From the NCBI RefSeq assembly GCF_913773725.1, contig NZ_CAJYGK010000157.1:1-48351 (forward strand): DNA of 48,351 bases, in the 5' to 3' direction. Positions 1 to 7,967 of this stretch are shown here, piece after piece. Source of the DNA: an uncultured Aquabacterium sp. GTDB taxonomy: Bacteria; Pseudomonadota; Gammaproteobacteria; Burkholderiales; Burkholderiaceae_C. The translations under genes were made by a program, and so were the position numbers. Below the pieces are notes generated by a model. The model was not told the origin of the DNA and made no database searches. It was given only the letters and a program-made list of their open reading frames with translations. Position 1 is the stretch's first letter, and the number at the start of each line of letters is the position of its first letter.

Positions 1-27
1 ATGGAGGGGATGTGCATGCAGTGAAAC

Positions 28-1422
28 TCAGTGCGCGCCGATCAGGCGGGCCAGGTCGTTGTAAAGCGCCAGCGACATCATCGCCAGCATGATGGCCACG
101 CCACCACGTTGGAGGCGCTCCAGCCACAGGTCCGAGACCGGACGCCCCGTGACGCCTTCAAAAAGATAATACATGAGGTGCCCGCCATCGAGGACGGGCA
201 GCGGCAACAGGTTCAGCACGCCCAGGCTCACGCTCACCAGCGCCAGAAAACCGAGGTAGTGCACCCAACCGAGGGTGGCCGACTTGCCAGCATAGTCGGC
301 GATGGTCAAGGGGCCGCTCAGGTTCTTGATCGAGGCCTCGCCGATCAGCATCTTGCCTAGCATGCGCAAGCTGAGCACCGCCGTGTCCCACGTCTTTTCG
401 AGCGCCATGCCGAAGCCTTCGATGGCGCCGTAGCGCACTTCGACCACGGCCGGCATGCTGCCCAGTGCCGCCTCGATGCGCGCCACCTGCTTCCCCTGCA
501 CTTCCTTGAGCACCGGCTGCACTTCCAGGCTCAGGGTTCGCCCGCCTCGGTCGACGTCCAGCAAGATCGGCTGCGCATGTCCGCCCTGGAGACTGGTCCG
601 GATCAGGCGTCTCAGCTCGGCCGCATCACGCGGCGCGACGCCGTTGATGCGGAGCACCCGGTCGCCCTTGCGCAGGCCGGCGCGGTCGGCTGGCCCTTGC
701 GCCACAACCTCATCGACCAACGGTTCGGCATACGGACCACTGAGGCCCACGCGGTCCAGCAACTTGCCATCGACCTCTGCAGCAGGAATGGCGGACAGGG
801 GCAGCATCAGTGTCCTTGCGCCGCGGCCCTCCTCATCCTCCCGCTGTCGCGAGCGGACCTGCAGGGCCACGTCCTCGCCGCGCAGGGTCGCGCGGGTGAA
901 CAGCCATTGCAACTCGCTCAAAGACCGGATGGACTGCCACTCGGCATCCCCGTCCCGCGCGGAAGCGGGACGAAGTGCCACAACCTCGTCTCCGGACTGC
1001 AGTCCGGCTTGCGCAGCGAGGCTCCCAGGCACAGGTGCGGACAACCAGGGGCGCAGTTCCTGAACACCCGTCCAGTTGACGGCGGCATACAGCAGCACCG
1101 CCAGCACGAGGTTGGCCAGCGGCCCCGCCGCCACGATGAAGGCACGTTGCTTCAACGGCTTGCGGTTGAAGGCCCGACTCCGTTCGGAGGGCAACACCGG
1201 CGCTTCCCGCTCGTCCAGCATGCGGACGTACCCCCCCAGCGGGAGCGCCGACACCACGAATTCGGTCTCGCCGCGCTGGCGTCTCCACAGCACGCGGCCA
1301 AAGCCGACAGAAAAGCGAAGCACCTTGACATCGCAGGCGCGTGCCGCACGATAGTGTCCGTACTCGTGGATGACCACCAGCACACCGATCGTCAACAGGA
1401 AGTACAGGGTCGTCGTCAGCAT
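28..1422 (-). CDS. rseP: RseP site-2 intramembrane zinc metalloprotease
   Basis: This 464-residue inner-membrane protease has the HExxH zinc motif at residues 19-23 (HEYGH) in the first membrane segment. Two PDZ-like regions follow in the middle (about 120-330), and the conserved LDG motif lies at 411-413 before the last membrane helices. The family makes the second cut in anti-sigma factor RseA, releasing sigma-E in envelope stress, and also clears signal-peptide remnants. It is the last complete gene of the minus-strand cluster that starts at rpsB. It lies 42 bp after dxr, where bamA usually follows, outside this window. The ATG start and length fit the family. Confidence 0.95.
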   Translation of the reverse strand: MLTTTLYFLLTIGVLVVIHEYGHYRAARACDVKVLRFSVGFGRVLWRRQRGETEFVVSALPLGGYVRMLDEREAPVLPSERSRAFNRKPLKQRAFIVAAGPLANLVLAVLLYAAVNWTGVQELRPWLSAPVPGSLAAQAGLQSGDEVVALRPASARDGDAEWQSIRSLSELQWLFTRATLRGEDVALQVRSRQREDEEGRGARTLMLPLSAIPAAEVDGKLLDRVGLSGPYAEPLVDEVVAQGPADRAGLRKGDRVLRINGVAPRDAAELRRLIRTSLQGGHAQPILLDVDRGGRTLSLEVQPVLKEVQGKQVARIEAALGSMPAVVEVRYGAIEGFGMALEKTWDTAVLSLRMLGKMLIGEASIKNLSGPLTIADYAGKSATLGWVHYLGFLALVSVSLGVLNLLPLPVLDGGHLMYYLFEGVTGRPVSDLWLERLQRGGVAIMLAMMSLALYNDLARLIGAH

Positions 1423-1464
1423 GGCAACACCTTCTGGGTCATCCGACAGGCTTTCCCCGCCGCC

Positions 1465-2670
1465 TCATGGCGACAGGGCAGCAATGATGTCACCGGCCTT
1501 GCGTCGGGCCAGGGCATCCAGCGACAGCAACCCCTCCACCGAGTCAGCCGCACCCGAATCGATTCCGACCGATTCAAGGGCTTCGGTGTTGACCCGGTGA
1601 ATCTGGTCGAACCGGATCCGCCGTTTCAGGAAGGCATCGACGGCCATCTCGTTGGCTGCATTCAGCACACACGTGCTGCCGGCCGGCCCGTTGAGGGTCT
1701 GCCAGGCGAGTTGCAGACCCGGGTAGCGAGCGGCATCAGCCTCTTCGAACGTCAGCGCTTTGAGGGACAGGAAATCCAGCAAGTCTGCTCCCGACTCGAT
1801 CCGTTCGGGCCAGGACAGCCCGTAGGCGATGGGCACACGCATGTCCGGCGTGCCGAGCTGGGCCAGAACGGACCGGTCCCGACAGACCACCATCGAATGG
1901 ATGATGCTCTGAGGATGCAGCACAACCCGGATCTGCTCGGGCGCCAGCCCGAAGAGCCAGCGGGCCTCGATGACCTCCAGCGCCTTGTTCATCATCGTCG
2001 CAGAGTCGACCGAGATCTTGCGCCCCATGACCCAGTTGGGGTGGGCACAGGCCTGCTCTGGCGTGATCTCCGCGAAGGTGCCAGGGGCCCGCTCTCGGAA
2101 CGGCCCACCCGAGGCCGTCAGCACGATGTGGTCGATCCGTGCAGGCCAGGAGGACGGATCGTCCGGAAGACACTGAAAGATCGCCGAATGCTCGCTGTCG
2201 ATGGGCAGCAGTGTGGCCCCGCCCTCGCGGACCGCCTCCATGAACAAAGCGCCCCCGACGACCAGCGCCTCTTTGTTGGCCAGCAGCAAGCGCTTGCCCG
2301 CGCGTGCGGCAGCCAGGCATGGTGCCAGCCCCGCAGCACCGACGATGGCGCCCATCACGACGTCAACTGCGGGGTGAGCCGCCACGTCCACCAGGGCCCT
2401 TTCACCGGATAGCACTTCGGTACGCCACCCCTGCTCACGCCCCAGCGCGCGCAGACGTGCGGCCGCGCCTTCGTCCGGCATGACGGCAAAGCGCGGTTGC
2501 CAACGGGCACACAAGGCCGCCAGTTCCTCGACGCGTTGCGCTCCGGTCAGCGCGAACACCTCGAAGCGCTGAGGATGGCGCGCCATCACGTCGAGCGTGT
2601 TCGTGCCGATGGAACCAGTGGCACCCAGAACGGTGACCCGCTGCGGTGCAGGATGACGACGATCAAGCAT
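1465..2670 (-). CDS. dxr: 1-deoxy-D-xylulose-5-phosphate reductoisomerase
   Basis: Dxr converts DXP to 2-C-methyl-D-erythritol 4-phosphate with NADPH, the first committed step of the MEP isoprenoid pathway. The N-terminus carries the NADPH fold motif [12 protein letters not shown]. Metal and substrate-binding segments follow, including [11 protein letters not shown] and the conserved NANKEALV-type stretch (here [10 protein letters not shown]). At 401 residues it has the usual family length. The start codon overlaps the end of cdsA by 8 bp, so the two are probably translationally coupled. IspG, a later enzyme of the same pathway, is encoded at 23263-24537. Confidence 0.95.
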   Translation of the reverse strand: MLDRRHPAPQRVTVLGATGSIGTNTLDVMARHPQRFEVFALTGAQRVEELAALCARWQPRFAVMPDEGAAARLRALGREQGWRTEVLSGERALVDVAAHPAVDVVMGAIVGAAGLAPCLAAARAGKRLLLANKEALVVGGALFMEAVREGGATLLPIDSEHSAIFQCLPDDPSSWPARIDHIVLTASGGPFRERAPGTFAEITPEQACAHPNWVMGRKISVDSATMMNKALEVIEARWLFGLAPEQIRVVLHPQSIIHSMVVCRDRSVLAQLGTPDMRVPIAYGLSWPERIESGADLLDFLSLKALTFEEADAARYPGLQLAWQTLNGPAGSTCVLNAANEMAVDAFLKRRIRFDQIHRVNTEALESVGIDSGAADSVEGLLSLDALARRKAGDIIAALSP

Positions 2671-3583
2671 GACAGAGCGACATCAGGGCGAGAGACAGGG
2701 GCAACACGGGAAGGAGCGCGTCCACGCGGTCGAGCACACCACCATGTCCAGGCAGCAGTTGGCTGCTGTCTTTGGCACCCGCCTGGCGCTTGATCATCGA
2801 CTCGAACAGATCGCCCACCACGCTCATGGCGGCGAGAAACGCGAGCGCCAGGACCATCCCCACAGGCCCGATCCCGAGCAGCAGGCGACTGTAAAGGCTG
2901 GGCGAGTCCACCCCCACATGGCGGTCAATCGCAATCCACAACACGGCCAGCAGCAGCACTGCGGCCATCCCGGACCAAACCCCCTCCCAGCTCTTGCCCG
3001 GGCTGATGGCGGGAGCCAGCTTGCGACGCCCGAATGCTCGCCCCCCGAAATAGGCGCCAATGTCGGCAGCCCAGACCAGACAGAACACGGACAGCATGAA
3101 GTTACCGCCTTGGGCCTTGATGTCGACCAGGGCCAGCCAGGCTCCGATCAGCAGCACCAGACCCAACACGCGACGCGGCCACTCTGGCCATTGCCCCCAG
3201 TAGCGGGGGCCATGGCGCAAAGCCAGCCCGCCGCCCACCACCCAGACAGGCAGCGCCACCAGCCACACCCAGGTCGGCGTGTAGAAGCCGGCCAGCGGAT
3301 GCCCAACGTCATGGACATGGGGCTGAGACGCGCTCAGGACCTCGGGCTGCTGCCAGACCGGCAGGCCGAAGCCGTGGGCTGCGTAGATCGAGCCCCCCGC
3401 CACCGCAGCGGCCATGAGCCAGGCACGGGCGCCCGGCGCCCCATTCAGGCGAGACCACTCCCACCCCGCCGCCGAGATGAAAGCGAGCGAGAGCAGGGAG
3501 AACGGCCACACGGCCTCGACCACCAGGGTCGGCAACAGGATGGCCACCAGAATGACCGCGGTGATGACGCGCTGACGCAGCAT
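2663..3583 (-). CDS. cdsA: Phosphatidate cytidylyltransferase
   Basis: CdsA makes CDP-diacylglycerol from phosphatidate and CTP in the inner membrane, feeding all phospholipid synthesis. The protein is strongly hydrophobic with about eight predicted membrane segments. Near the C-terminus it has the family signature S-M-I-K-R-x4-K-D-S followed by [13 protein letters not shown] choose the ATG at 3583 (306 residues) because a GGGGGAG Shine-Dalgarno sits 8 bases upstream. A GTG at 3589, overlapping the uppS stop by 4 bp, is possible but too close to that site. It lies between uppS and dxr in the canonical order. Confidence 0.93.
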   Translation of the reverse strand: MLRQRVITAVILVAILLPTLVVEAVWPFSLLSLAFISAAGWEWSRLNGAPGARAWLMAAAVAGGSIYAAHGFGLPVWQQPEVLSASQPHVHDVGHPLAGFYTPTWVWLVALPVWVVGGGLALRHGPRYWGQWPEWPRRVLGLVLLIGAWLALVDIKAQGGNFMLSVFCLVWAADIGAYFGGRAFGRRKLAPAISPGKSWEGVWSGMAAVLLLAVLWIAIDRHVGVDSPSLYSRLLLGIGPVGMVLALAFLAAMSVVGDLFESMIKRQAGAKDSSQLLPGHGGVLDRVDALLPVLPLSLALMSLCHA

Positions 3584-3585
3584 GC

Positions 3586-4377
3586 TCACTGCTCCCCCGT
3601 CAGGACACCAGGCCCGTCGCAGGCGAGGCCATCCGCAGCTCCACCCAACGCGCCCTCCCCTTGACCCGACGTGCCGACATCGCCGAAACGGCGCTCACGG
3701 CGGGCATAAGCCGCAACGGCCCGGTCCAGCTCGGCGGCGTCGAAGTCCGGCCACAGGCAGTCGGTGAAGAAGAACTCGGCATAGGCGCTCTGCCAAAGCA
3801 GGAAATTGGACAAGCGCACCTCACCGCCCGTGCGAATGAACAGGTCGGGGTCCGGGGCATACGCCATCGTCATGAACCGGGCCAGGGTGGCCTCGTCCAG
3901 CGCTTCCGGCGGCACGCCAGAGGCCATGGCGGCACGGCACGCCTGAACAATGTCCCAGCGACCGCCATAGTTGAAGGCGACCGTGAGGACGAGGCGGCTG
4001 TTGTCCTCGGTGTCCTTCTCGGCGCCACGCAGCGCGTCGCGGATCCGAGGCGACACCGAATCGAGGTCACCGGCCACCCGGATCCGGACCCCGTCGGACT
4101 TGAGCCGCGTCAGGTGCTTCGAGAGCGCCACCAGCAACAGGCTCATCAGGCCCGAGACCTCTTCCTCGGGCCGCTTCCAGTTCTCGGACGAGAACGCGAA
4201 CACCGTGAGGTAGCCGATGCCCCGGTCGGCTGCAGCCTGAACCACTTTCACAAGGGCATCGACACCCGCCTTGTGCCCCACACCGCGGGGCATCATGCGT
4301 TTGCGGGCCCAGCGCCCGTTGCCATCCATGACGATGGCAACGTGGCGTGGAACAGAGGCGGCCGACGATTGGTCCAT
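3586..4377 (-). CDS. uppS: Undecaprenyl-diphosphate synthase (cis-prenyltransferase)
   Basis: UppS condenses isopentenyl diphosphate onto farnesyl diphosphate to make the C55 carrier lipid for peptidoglycan and O-antigen. With the ATG at 4377 the protein has 263 residues and carries the catalytic MDGNGRWA motif at residues 17-24, Asp18 matching the catalytic aspartate of the family. Further conserved motifs are FAFSSENWKRP and the C-terminal RTGGEVRLSNFLLWQ stretch with the FFTDCLWPDF segment. A TTG at 4410 would add 11 residues but lacks family support. The gene's stop nearly abuts cdsA; the 106 bp before it, after frr, contain no gene. Confidence 0.95.
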   Translation of the reverse strand: MDQSSAASVPRHVAIVMDGNGRWARKRMMPRGVGHKAGVDALVKVVQAAADRGIGYLTVFAFSSENWKRPEEEVSGLMSLLLVALSKHLTRLKSDGVRIRVAGDLDSVSPRIRDALRGAEKDTEDNSRLVLTVAFNYGGRWDIVQACRAAMASGVPPEALDEATLARFMTMAYAPDPDLFIRTGGEVRLSNFLLWQSAYAEFFFTDCLWPDFDAAELDRAVAAYARRERRFGDVGTSGQGEGALGGAADGLACDGPGVLTGEQ

Positions 4378-4483
4378 GAGCAAAGGTGTGTGTGTGAGCG
4401 CCCGGATCAATGGCGCTTGCAGAAAGACCGCGAGGCGGACAGGCCGCCTCGCAGTACGCAGGGATTATGACAAAGCCACGGCC

Positions 4484-5044
4484 TCAGACGGCCATGATCT
4501 CTGCCTCTTTGGCCTGCACCAGCTTGTCCACCTCGGCAATGACCTTGTCGGTCAGCTTCTGGATGTCGTCCTGGGAACGACGATCTTCATCCTCGGTGAT
4601 TTCCTTGTCCTTCAGCAGGCGCTTGGCTTGCTCGTTGGCGTCACGACGCAGGTTGCGCACCGCAACCTTGGCGTCTTCGCCAGCACCCTTGACGACCTTG
4701 GTCAACTCCTTGCGGCGCTCCTCGGTCAGCGGGGGCATCGGCACGCGGATCAGATCGCCCTGCGAGGACGGGTTCAGCCCGAGGTCCGACTCACGGATGG
4801 CCTTCTCGATCTTGGCGCCCATGCCCTTTTCCCAGGGCTGCACACTGATCGTGCGGGCATCCATGAGCGCCACGTTGGCGACCTGGCTGATGGGCACCAT
4901 CGAACCGTAGTACTCGACCTGCACCTGGTCCAGGATGCCCGGGTGGGCGCGGCCCGTCCGGATCTTGGCCAGCTCGTTCTTGAAAGCCTCGATGGACTTG
5001 GCCATCTTCTGCTCGGCGTTTTTCTTGATGTCTGCGATGCTCAT
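4484..5044 (-). CDS. frr: Ribosome recycling factor
   Basis: RRF splits post-termination ribosomes together with EF-G. The ATG at 5044 gives 186 residues, matching the family, and begins [14 protein letters not shown]. The conserved [13 protein letters not shown] hinge-helix region and the C-terminal [17 protein letters not shown] stretch are present. The open frame extends upstream to 5221, but that extra part has no resemblance to RRF and overlaps pyrH. It sits 76 bp after pyrH in the rpsB-tsf-pyrH-frr order. Confidence 0.96.
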   Translation of the reverse strand: MSIADIKKNAEQKMAKSIEAFKNELAKIRTGRAHPGILDQVQVEYYGSMVPISQVANVALMDARTISVQPWEKGMGAKIEKAIRESDLGLNPSSQGDLIRVPMPPLTEERRKELTKVVKGAGEDAKVAVRNLRRDANEQAKRLLKDKEITEDEDRRSQDDIQKLTDKVIAEVDKLVQAKEAEIMAV

Positions 5045-5120
5045 GGAGAGACTCCGTGCGAATGTGCGACTGCCTGAAGACTGACAAACGCGTGAGTGGG
5101 GGGACTGGAGGACAGCCGGG

Positions 5121-5831
5121 TCAGACGTGAACCAGCGTGCCTTCGTCCTCGCCGAGCACGACTCGCTTGAGCGCGCCCGGCTTGAAGATCGAGAACACCT
5201 TGAGCGGCAGGTTCTGATCACGGCACAGCGCGAACGCCGTGGCGTCCAGCACCTGCAGGTTCTTGATCAGCGCCTCGTCGAAGGTGATCTTGCTGTATCG
5301 GGTTGCCGTCGGATCCTTCTTCGGGTCGGCCGTGTAGACGCCGTCCACCTTGGTGGCCTTGAGCATCACCTCGGCGCCGATCTCGGCGCCGCGCAATGCG
5401 GCCGCCGTGTCGGTGGTGAAGAACGGATTACCGGTGCCGCCGCCGAAGACCACGACCTTGCCCTCTTCGAGGTATTGCAACGCCTTGGGACGGACATAAG
5501 GCTCCACCACCTGGTCGATGCTGATGGCCGACATGACGCGGGCGGTCATGCCTTCCTGACGCATGGTGTCGGCCAGGGCCAGCGAGTTCATCACCGTGGC
5601 GAGCATGCCCATGTAATCGGCTGTCGCGCGGTCCATGCCGACCGACCCACCCGCGACGCCGCGGAAGATGTTGCCCCCGCCGATGACGACCGCCACCTGC
5701 GTGCCCAGCGCCGTCACCTCCTGGATTTCCTTGACCATCCGGACGATGGTGGCTCGGTTGATGCCGTAGGCGTCGTCGCCCATCAGGGCTTCACCGGAAA
5801 GTTTCAGGAGGATGCGCTTGTAGGCGGCCAT
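5121..5831 (-). CDS. pyrH: UMP kinase
   Basis: PyrH phosphorylates UMP to UDP and is an allosteric hexamer of the amino-acid kinase fold. The ATG at 5831 gives 236 residues, starting [16 protein letters not shown]. It is supported by an AAGGA Shine-Dalgarno 7 bases upstream. Visible motifs are the phosphate loop [32 protein letters not shown] and KATKVDGVY. It follows tsf on the same strand, with a GC-rich hairpin in the 191-bp gap. Confidence 0.96.
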   Translation of the reverse strand: MAAYKRILLKLSGEALMGDDAYGINRATIVRMVKEIQEVTALGTQVAVVIGGGNIFRGVAGGSVGMDRATADYMGMLATVMNSLALADTMRQEGMTARVMSAISIDQVVEPYVRPKALQYLEEGKVVVFGGGTGNPFFTTDTAAALRGAEIGAEVMLKATKVDGVYTADPKKDPTATRYSKITFDEALIKNLQVLDATAFALCRDQNLPLKVFSIFKPGALKRVVLGEDEGTLVHV

Positions 5832-5984
5832 GCAGTCGTCCTTGTGTGTATTCTGGGTCGGCCCGACTCCCACGCGGGCAGGCCGGTCAAGCCCGAAGGC
5901 TTGGAAAGTGTCCGCGCAAGAAGGTTCCCGGGGAACCGCTCGAGCGAACCTTGATTCGTCTGGTGCAAAGAGCGTAAGAGATAG

Positions 5985-6009
5985 CACAAGGGGGCCGAAG
6001 CCCCCTGTG
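5985..6009 (-). terminator. Hairpin after tsf, candidate terminator or attenuator
   Basis: On the minus strand, AGGGGGC and GCCCCCT (6006-6000 and 5995-5989) form a perfect 7-bp stem closed by a stable TTCG tetraloop. A few outer pairs (CACA/TGTG) can extend it. It lies 14 bases after the tsf stop. The downstream sequence is only moderately T-rich, so termination may be partial and allow read-through into pyrH. Confidence 0.55.
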
Positions 6010-6022
6010 TCTTGCGCCGGGC

Positions 6023-6919
6023 TTACTGGCCCTTGGCTGCGGCCATCGTGGCTGCAACCTCGGCAGCGAAGTCGTCTTGCTTCTTCTCGATGCCTTCGCC
6101 CACCACGTACATGGTAAAGCCCTTGACGGTCGTGTTGGTCGACTTCAGGTAAGCCTCGACGGTCTGCTTGCCGTCAGCAGCCTTCACGAAGACCTGGTTG
6201 AACAGCGACACTTCCTTCAGGTACTTCTGGATGGCGCCTTCAATCATCTTGGCAGCGATGTCAGCGGGCTTGCCGGACTCGGCGGCCTTGGCCGTGGCCA
6301 CGCTGCGCTCGGTCTCGATCAGGGCGGCCGGCACGTCGGCCGACGACAGCGACACCGGCTTCATGGCAGCGATGTGCATGGCCACGTCCTTGGCAGCCAC
6401 ATCGTCACCGTCGAACTCGACCAGCACGCCGATGCGGGCGCCGTGCAGGTAGGAAGCCAGCTTGCTGCCACCCGCGTAGCGCTTGAAGCGGCGGATCGAC
6501 ATGTTCTCGCCGATCTTGCCGATCAGGCCCTTGCGCACTTCTTCCACGGTCGGACCGAAGCCGTCTTGCGACAGAGGCAGCTCGCCCACGGCGGCCACGT
6601 CGGCCGGGTTGTGCTTGGCAACCAGCTCGGCCACCGACTTGGCGAAAGCCAGGAACGAGTCGTTCTTGGACACGAAGTCGGTTTCGCAGTTGATCTCGAC
6701 CAGGGCAGCGGTCGTGCCGTCCACAGCCGACGACACCACGCCTTCGGCGGTCACGCGCGAAGCGGCCTTCGAAGCCTTGCTGCCGAGCTTGACGCGCAGG
6801 ATCTCTTCAGCCTTGGCCATGTCGCCATCGGCTTCGGTCAGGGCCTTCTTGCACTCCATCATCGGGGCGTCGGTCTTGGCGCGCAGGTCGGCAACCATGC
6901 TGGCGGTGATTGCGGGCAT
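6023..6919 (-). CDS. tsf: Elongation factor Ts
   Basis: EF-Ts exchanges GDP for GTP on EF-Tu. The ATG at 6919 gives 298 residues, beginning [16 protein letters not shown], and contains the family signatures [12 protein letters not shown] at about 20-31 and the [11 protein letters not shown] core motif. The N-terminal UBA-like region and the duplicated core subdomains account for the full length. The 11 codons further upstream in frame are not family-like. It is separated from rpsB by a strong terminator-like hairpin, as in the classic rpsB-tsf arrangement. Confidence 0.97.
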   Translation of the reverse strand: MPAITASMVADLRAKTDAPMMECKKALTEADGDMAKAEEILRVKLGSKASKAASRVTAEGVVSSAVDGTTAALVEINCETDFVSKNDSFLAFAKSVAELVAKHNPADVAAVGELPLSQDGFGPTVEEVRKGLIGKIGENMSIRRFKRYAGGSKLASYLHGARIGVLVEFDGDDVAAKDVAMHIAAMKPVSLSSADVPAALIETERSVATAKAAESGKPADIAAKMIEGAIQKYLKEVSLFNQVFVKAADGKQTVEAYLKSTNTTVKGFTMYVVGEGIEKKQDDFAAEVAATMAAAKGQ

Positions 6920-6977
6920 ATCGTTCTCCGTTGGGTTGGAACGCGGCGTCACGGCCGCGTCACATCAGAATCTGTTG

Positions 6978-7005
6978 AAAAAAAGGGGCTGAACAACAGC
7001 CCCTT
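6978..7005 (-). terminator. Intergenic terminator/attenuator between rpsB and tsf
   Basis: Reading the minus strand, a 9-bp stem AAGGGGCTG / CAGCCCCTT (7005-6997 and 6991-6983) with a 5-base loop TTGTT is followed directly by a run of T residues. This is the textbook intrinsic terminator shape. Because tsf lies immediately downstream, it probably attenuates rather than ends transcription, lowering EF-Ts relative to S2. Confidence 0.8.
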
Positions 7006-7024
7006 CTTGCCGAGTCGGAAGGAC

Positions 7025-7768
7025 TCAGGCTGCTTCGTTGACTTCCACGAACTCGTCGTCGCCAGCGGCTGCGGCCACGACGTCGTTCACGGCATTGGCC
7101 TTGCCTTCCAGGATGGCGTCGGCCACGGCGCGGGCATACAGGGCCACAGCCTTGGACGAGTCGTCGTTACCCGGGATGACGTAGTCGATGCCTTCGGGCG
7201 AGTGGTTGGTGTCGACCACGCCGATCACGGGAATACCCAGTTTCTTGGCTTCTGCGATGGCGATCTTGTGGTAGCCGACGTCGATCACGAACAGGGCGTC
7301 GGGCAGAGCGTTCATGTCCTGAATGCCGCCGATGTCCTTTTCAAGCTTGGCCAGTTCACGTTGGAACAGCAGGCCTTCCTTCTTCTTCAGGTTGTCCAGG
7401 CCGGCTTCGACCTGAACCTGCATGTCCTTCAGCTTCTTCAGCGAGCCCTTGACCGTCTTGAAGTTGGTCAGCATGCCGCCCAGCCAGCGCTGGTTCACGA
7501 ACGGCACGCCAGCGCGCGCAGCTTCTTCAGCCACGATGTCGCGAGCCTGACGCTTGGTGCCGATCATCATCACGGTGCCGCGGCGAGCCGACAGCTGCTT
7601 GATGAACTTCAGGGCTTCCTCGAGAGCCGGCTGGGTCTTCTCGAGGTTGATGATGTGGATCTTGTTGCGATGGCCGAAGATGAAGGGGGCCATCTTGGGG
7701 TTCCAGAAGCGGGTTTGGTGACCGAAGTGGACACCGGCTTCCAGCATTTCGCGCATGGACACGGACAT
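7025..7768 (-). CDS. rpsB: 30S ribosomal protein S2
   Basis: S2 is a late-assembling small-subunit protein needed for S1 binding. The ATG at 7768 gives 247 residues with the family start [19 protein letters not shown]. Later motifs are [27 protein letters not shown] and the Rossmann-like [23 protein letters not shown] Shine-Dalgarno lies 6 to 8 bases upstream. The C-terminus is acidic. It is first in the minus-strand cluster and follows its own promoter at about 7910-7918. Confidence 0.97.
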   Translation of the reverse strand: MSVSMREMLEAGVHFGHQTRFWNPKMAPFIFGHRNKIHIINLEKTQPALEEALKFIKQLSARRGTVMMIGTKRQARDIVAEEAARAGVPFVNQRWLGGMLTNFKTVKGSLKKLKDMQVQVEAGLDNLKKKEGLLFQRELAKLEKDIGGIQDMNALPDALFVIDVGYHKIAIAEAKKLGIPVIGVVDTNHSPEGIDYVIPGNDDSSKAVALYARAVADAILEGKANAVNDVVAAAAGDDEFVEVNEAA

Positions 7769-7882
7769 GTGAGTGCTCCAGAGGTTGGATCTAGAAGCCG
7801 CCAGCGATCGAGCACCCGCGCAGACGCGACAGGATGCAAGCGACACCTTGGATTGACGGCTTCGCGGTTTCAACAGTATTCA

Positions 7883-7898
7883 CCCGGACCATTCCGGG
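7883..7898 (-). repeat. Perfect palindrome in the rpsB leader
   Basis: CCCGGA (7883-7888) and TCCGGG (7893-7898) form a perfect 6-bp inverted repeat around a 4-base spacer. It starts about 12 bases downstream of the rpsB -10 element, so it is at the very 5' end of the predicted transcript. It could be an RNA hairpin for feedback control by S2 or a DNA operator. Confidence 0.55.
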
Positions 7899-7909
7899 CA
7901 AACTCTCGC

Positions 7910-7918
7910 ATTCTAGCA
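7910..7918 (-). promoter_or_regulatory. rpsB promoter, extended -10
   Basis: On the minus strand TGC-TAGAAT makes an extended -10 element with five of six consensus bases. The -35 region about 17 bases upstream is poor (TCGGTC), which extended -10 promoters tolerate. It predicts a leader of about 135 bases before rpsB, and it lies just outside the 3' end of rnr. Confidence 0.55.
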
Positions 7919-7967
7919 TGTTTCCGACGGGTGACCGACTGCCACGTGAGCGCCGGCCACCCGCGGC

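Noticed and set aside
577-2412. 611-codon plus-strand open frame
   Set aside because: Antisense to rseP and dxr; a GC-rich shadow with His/Gln/Arg-rich composition and no family features.
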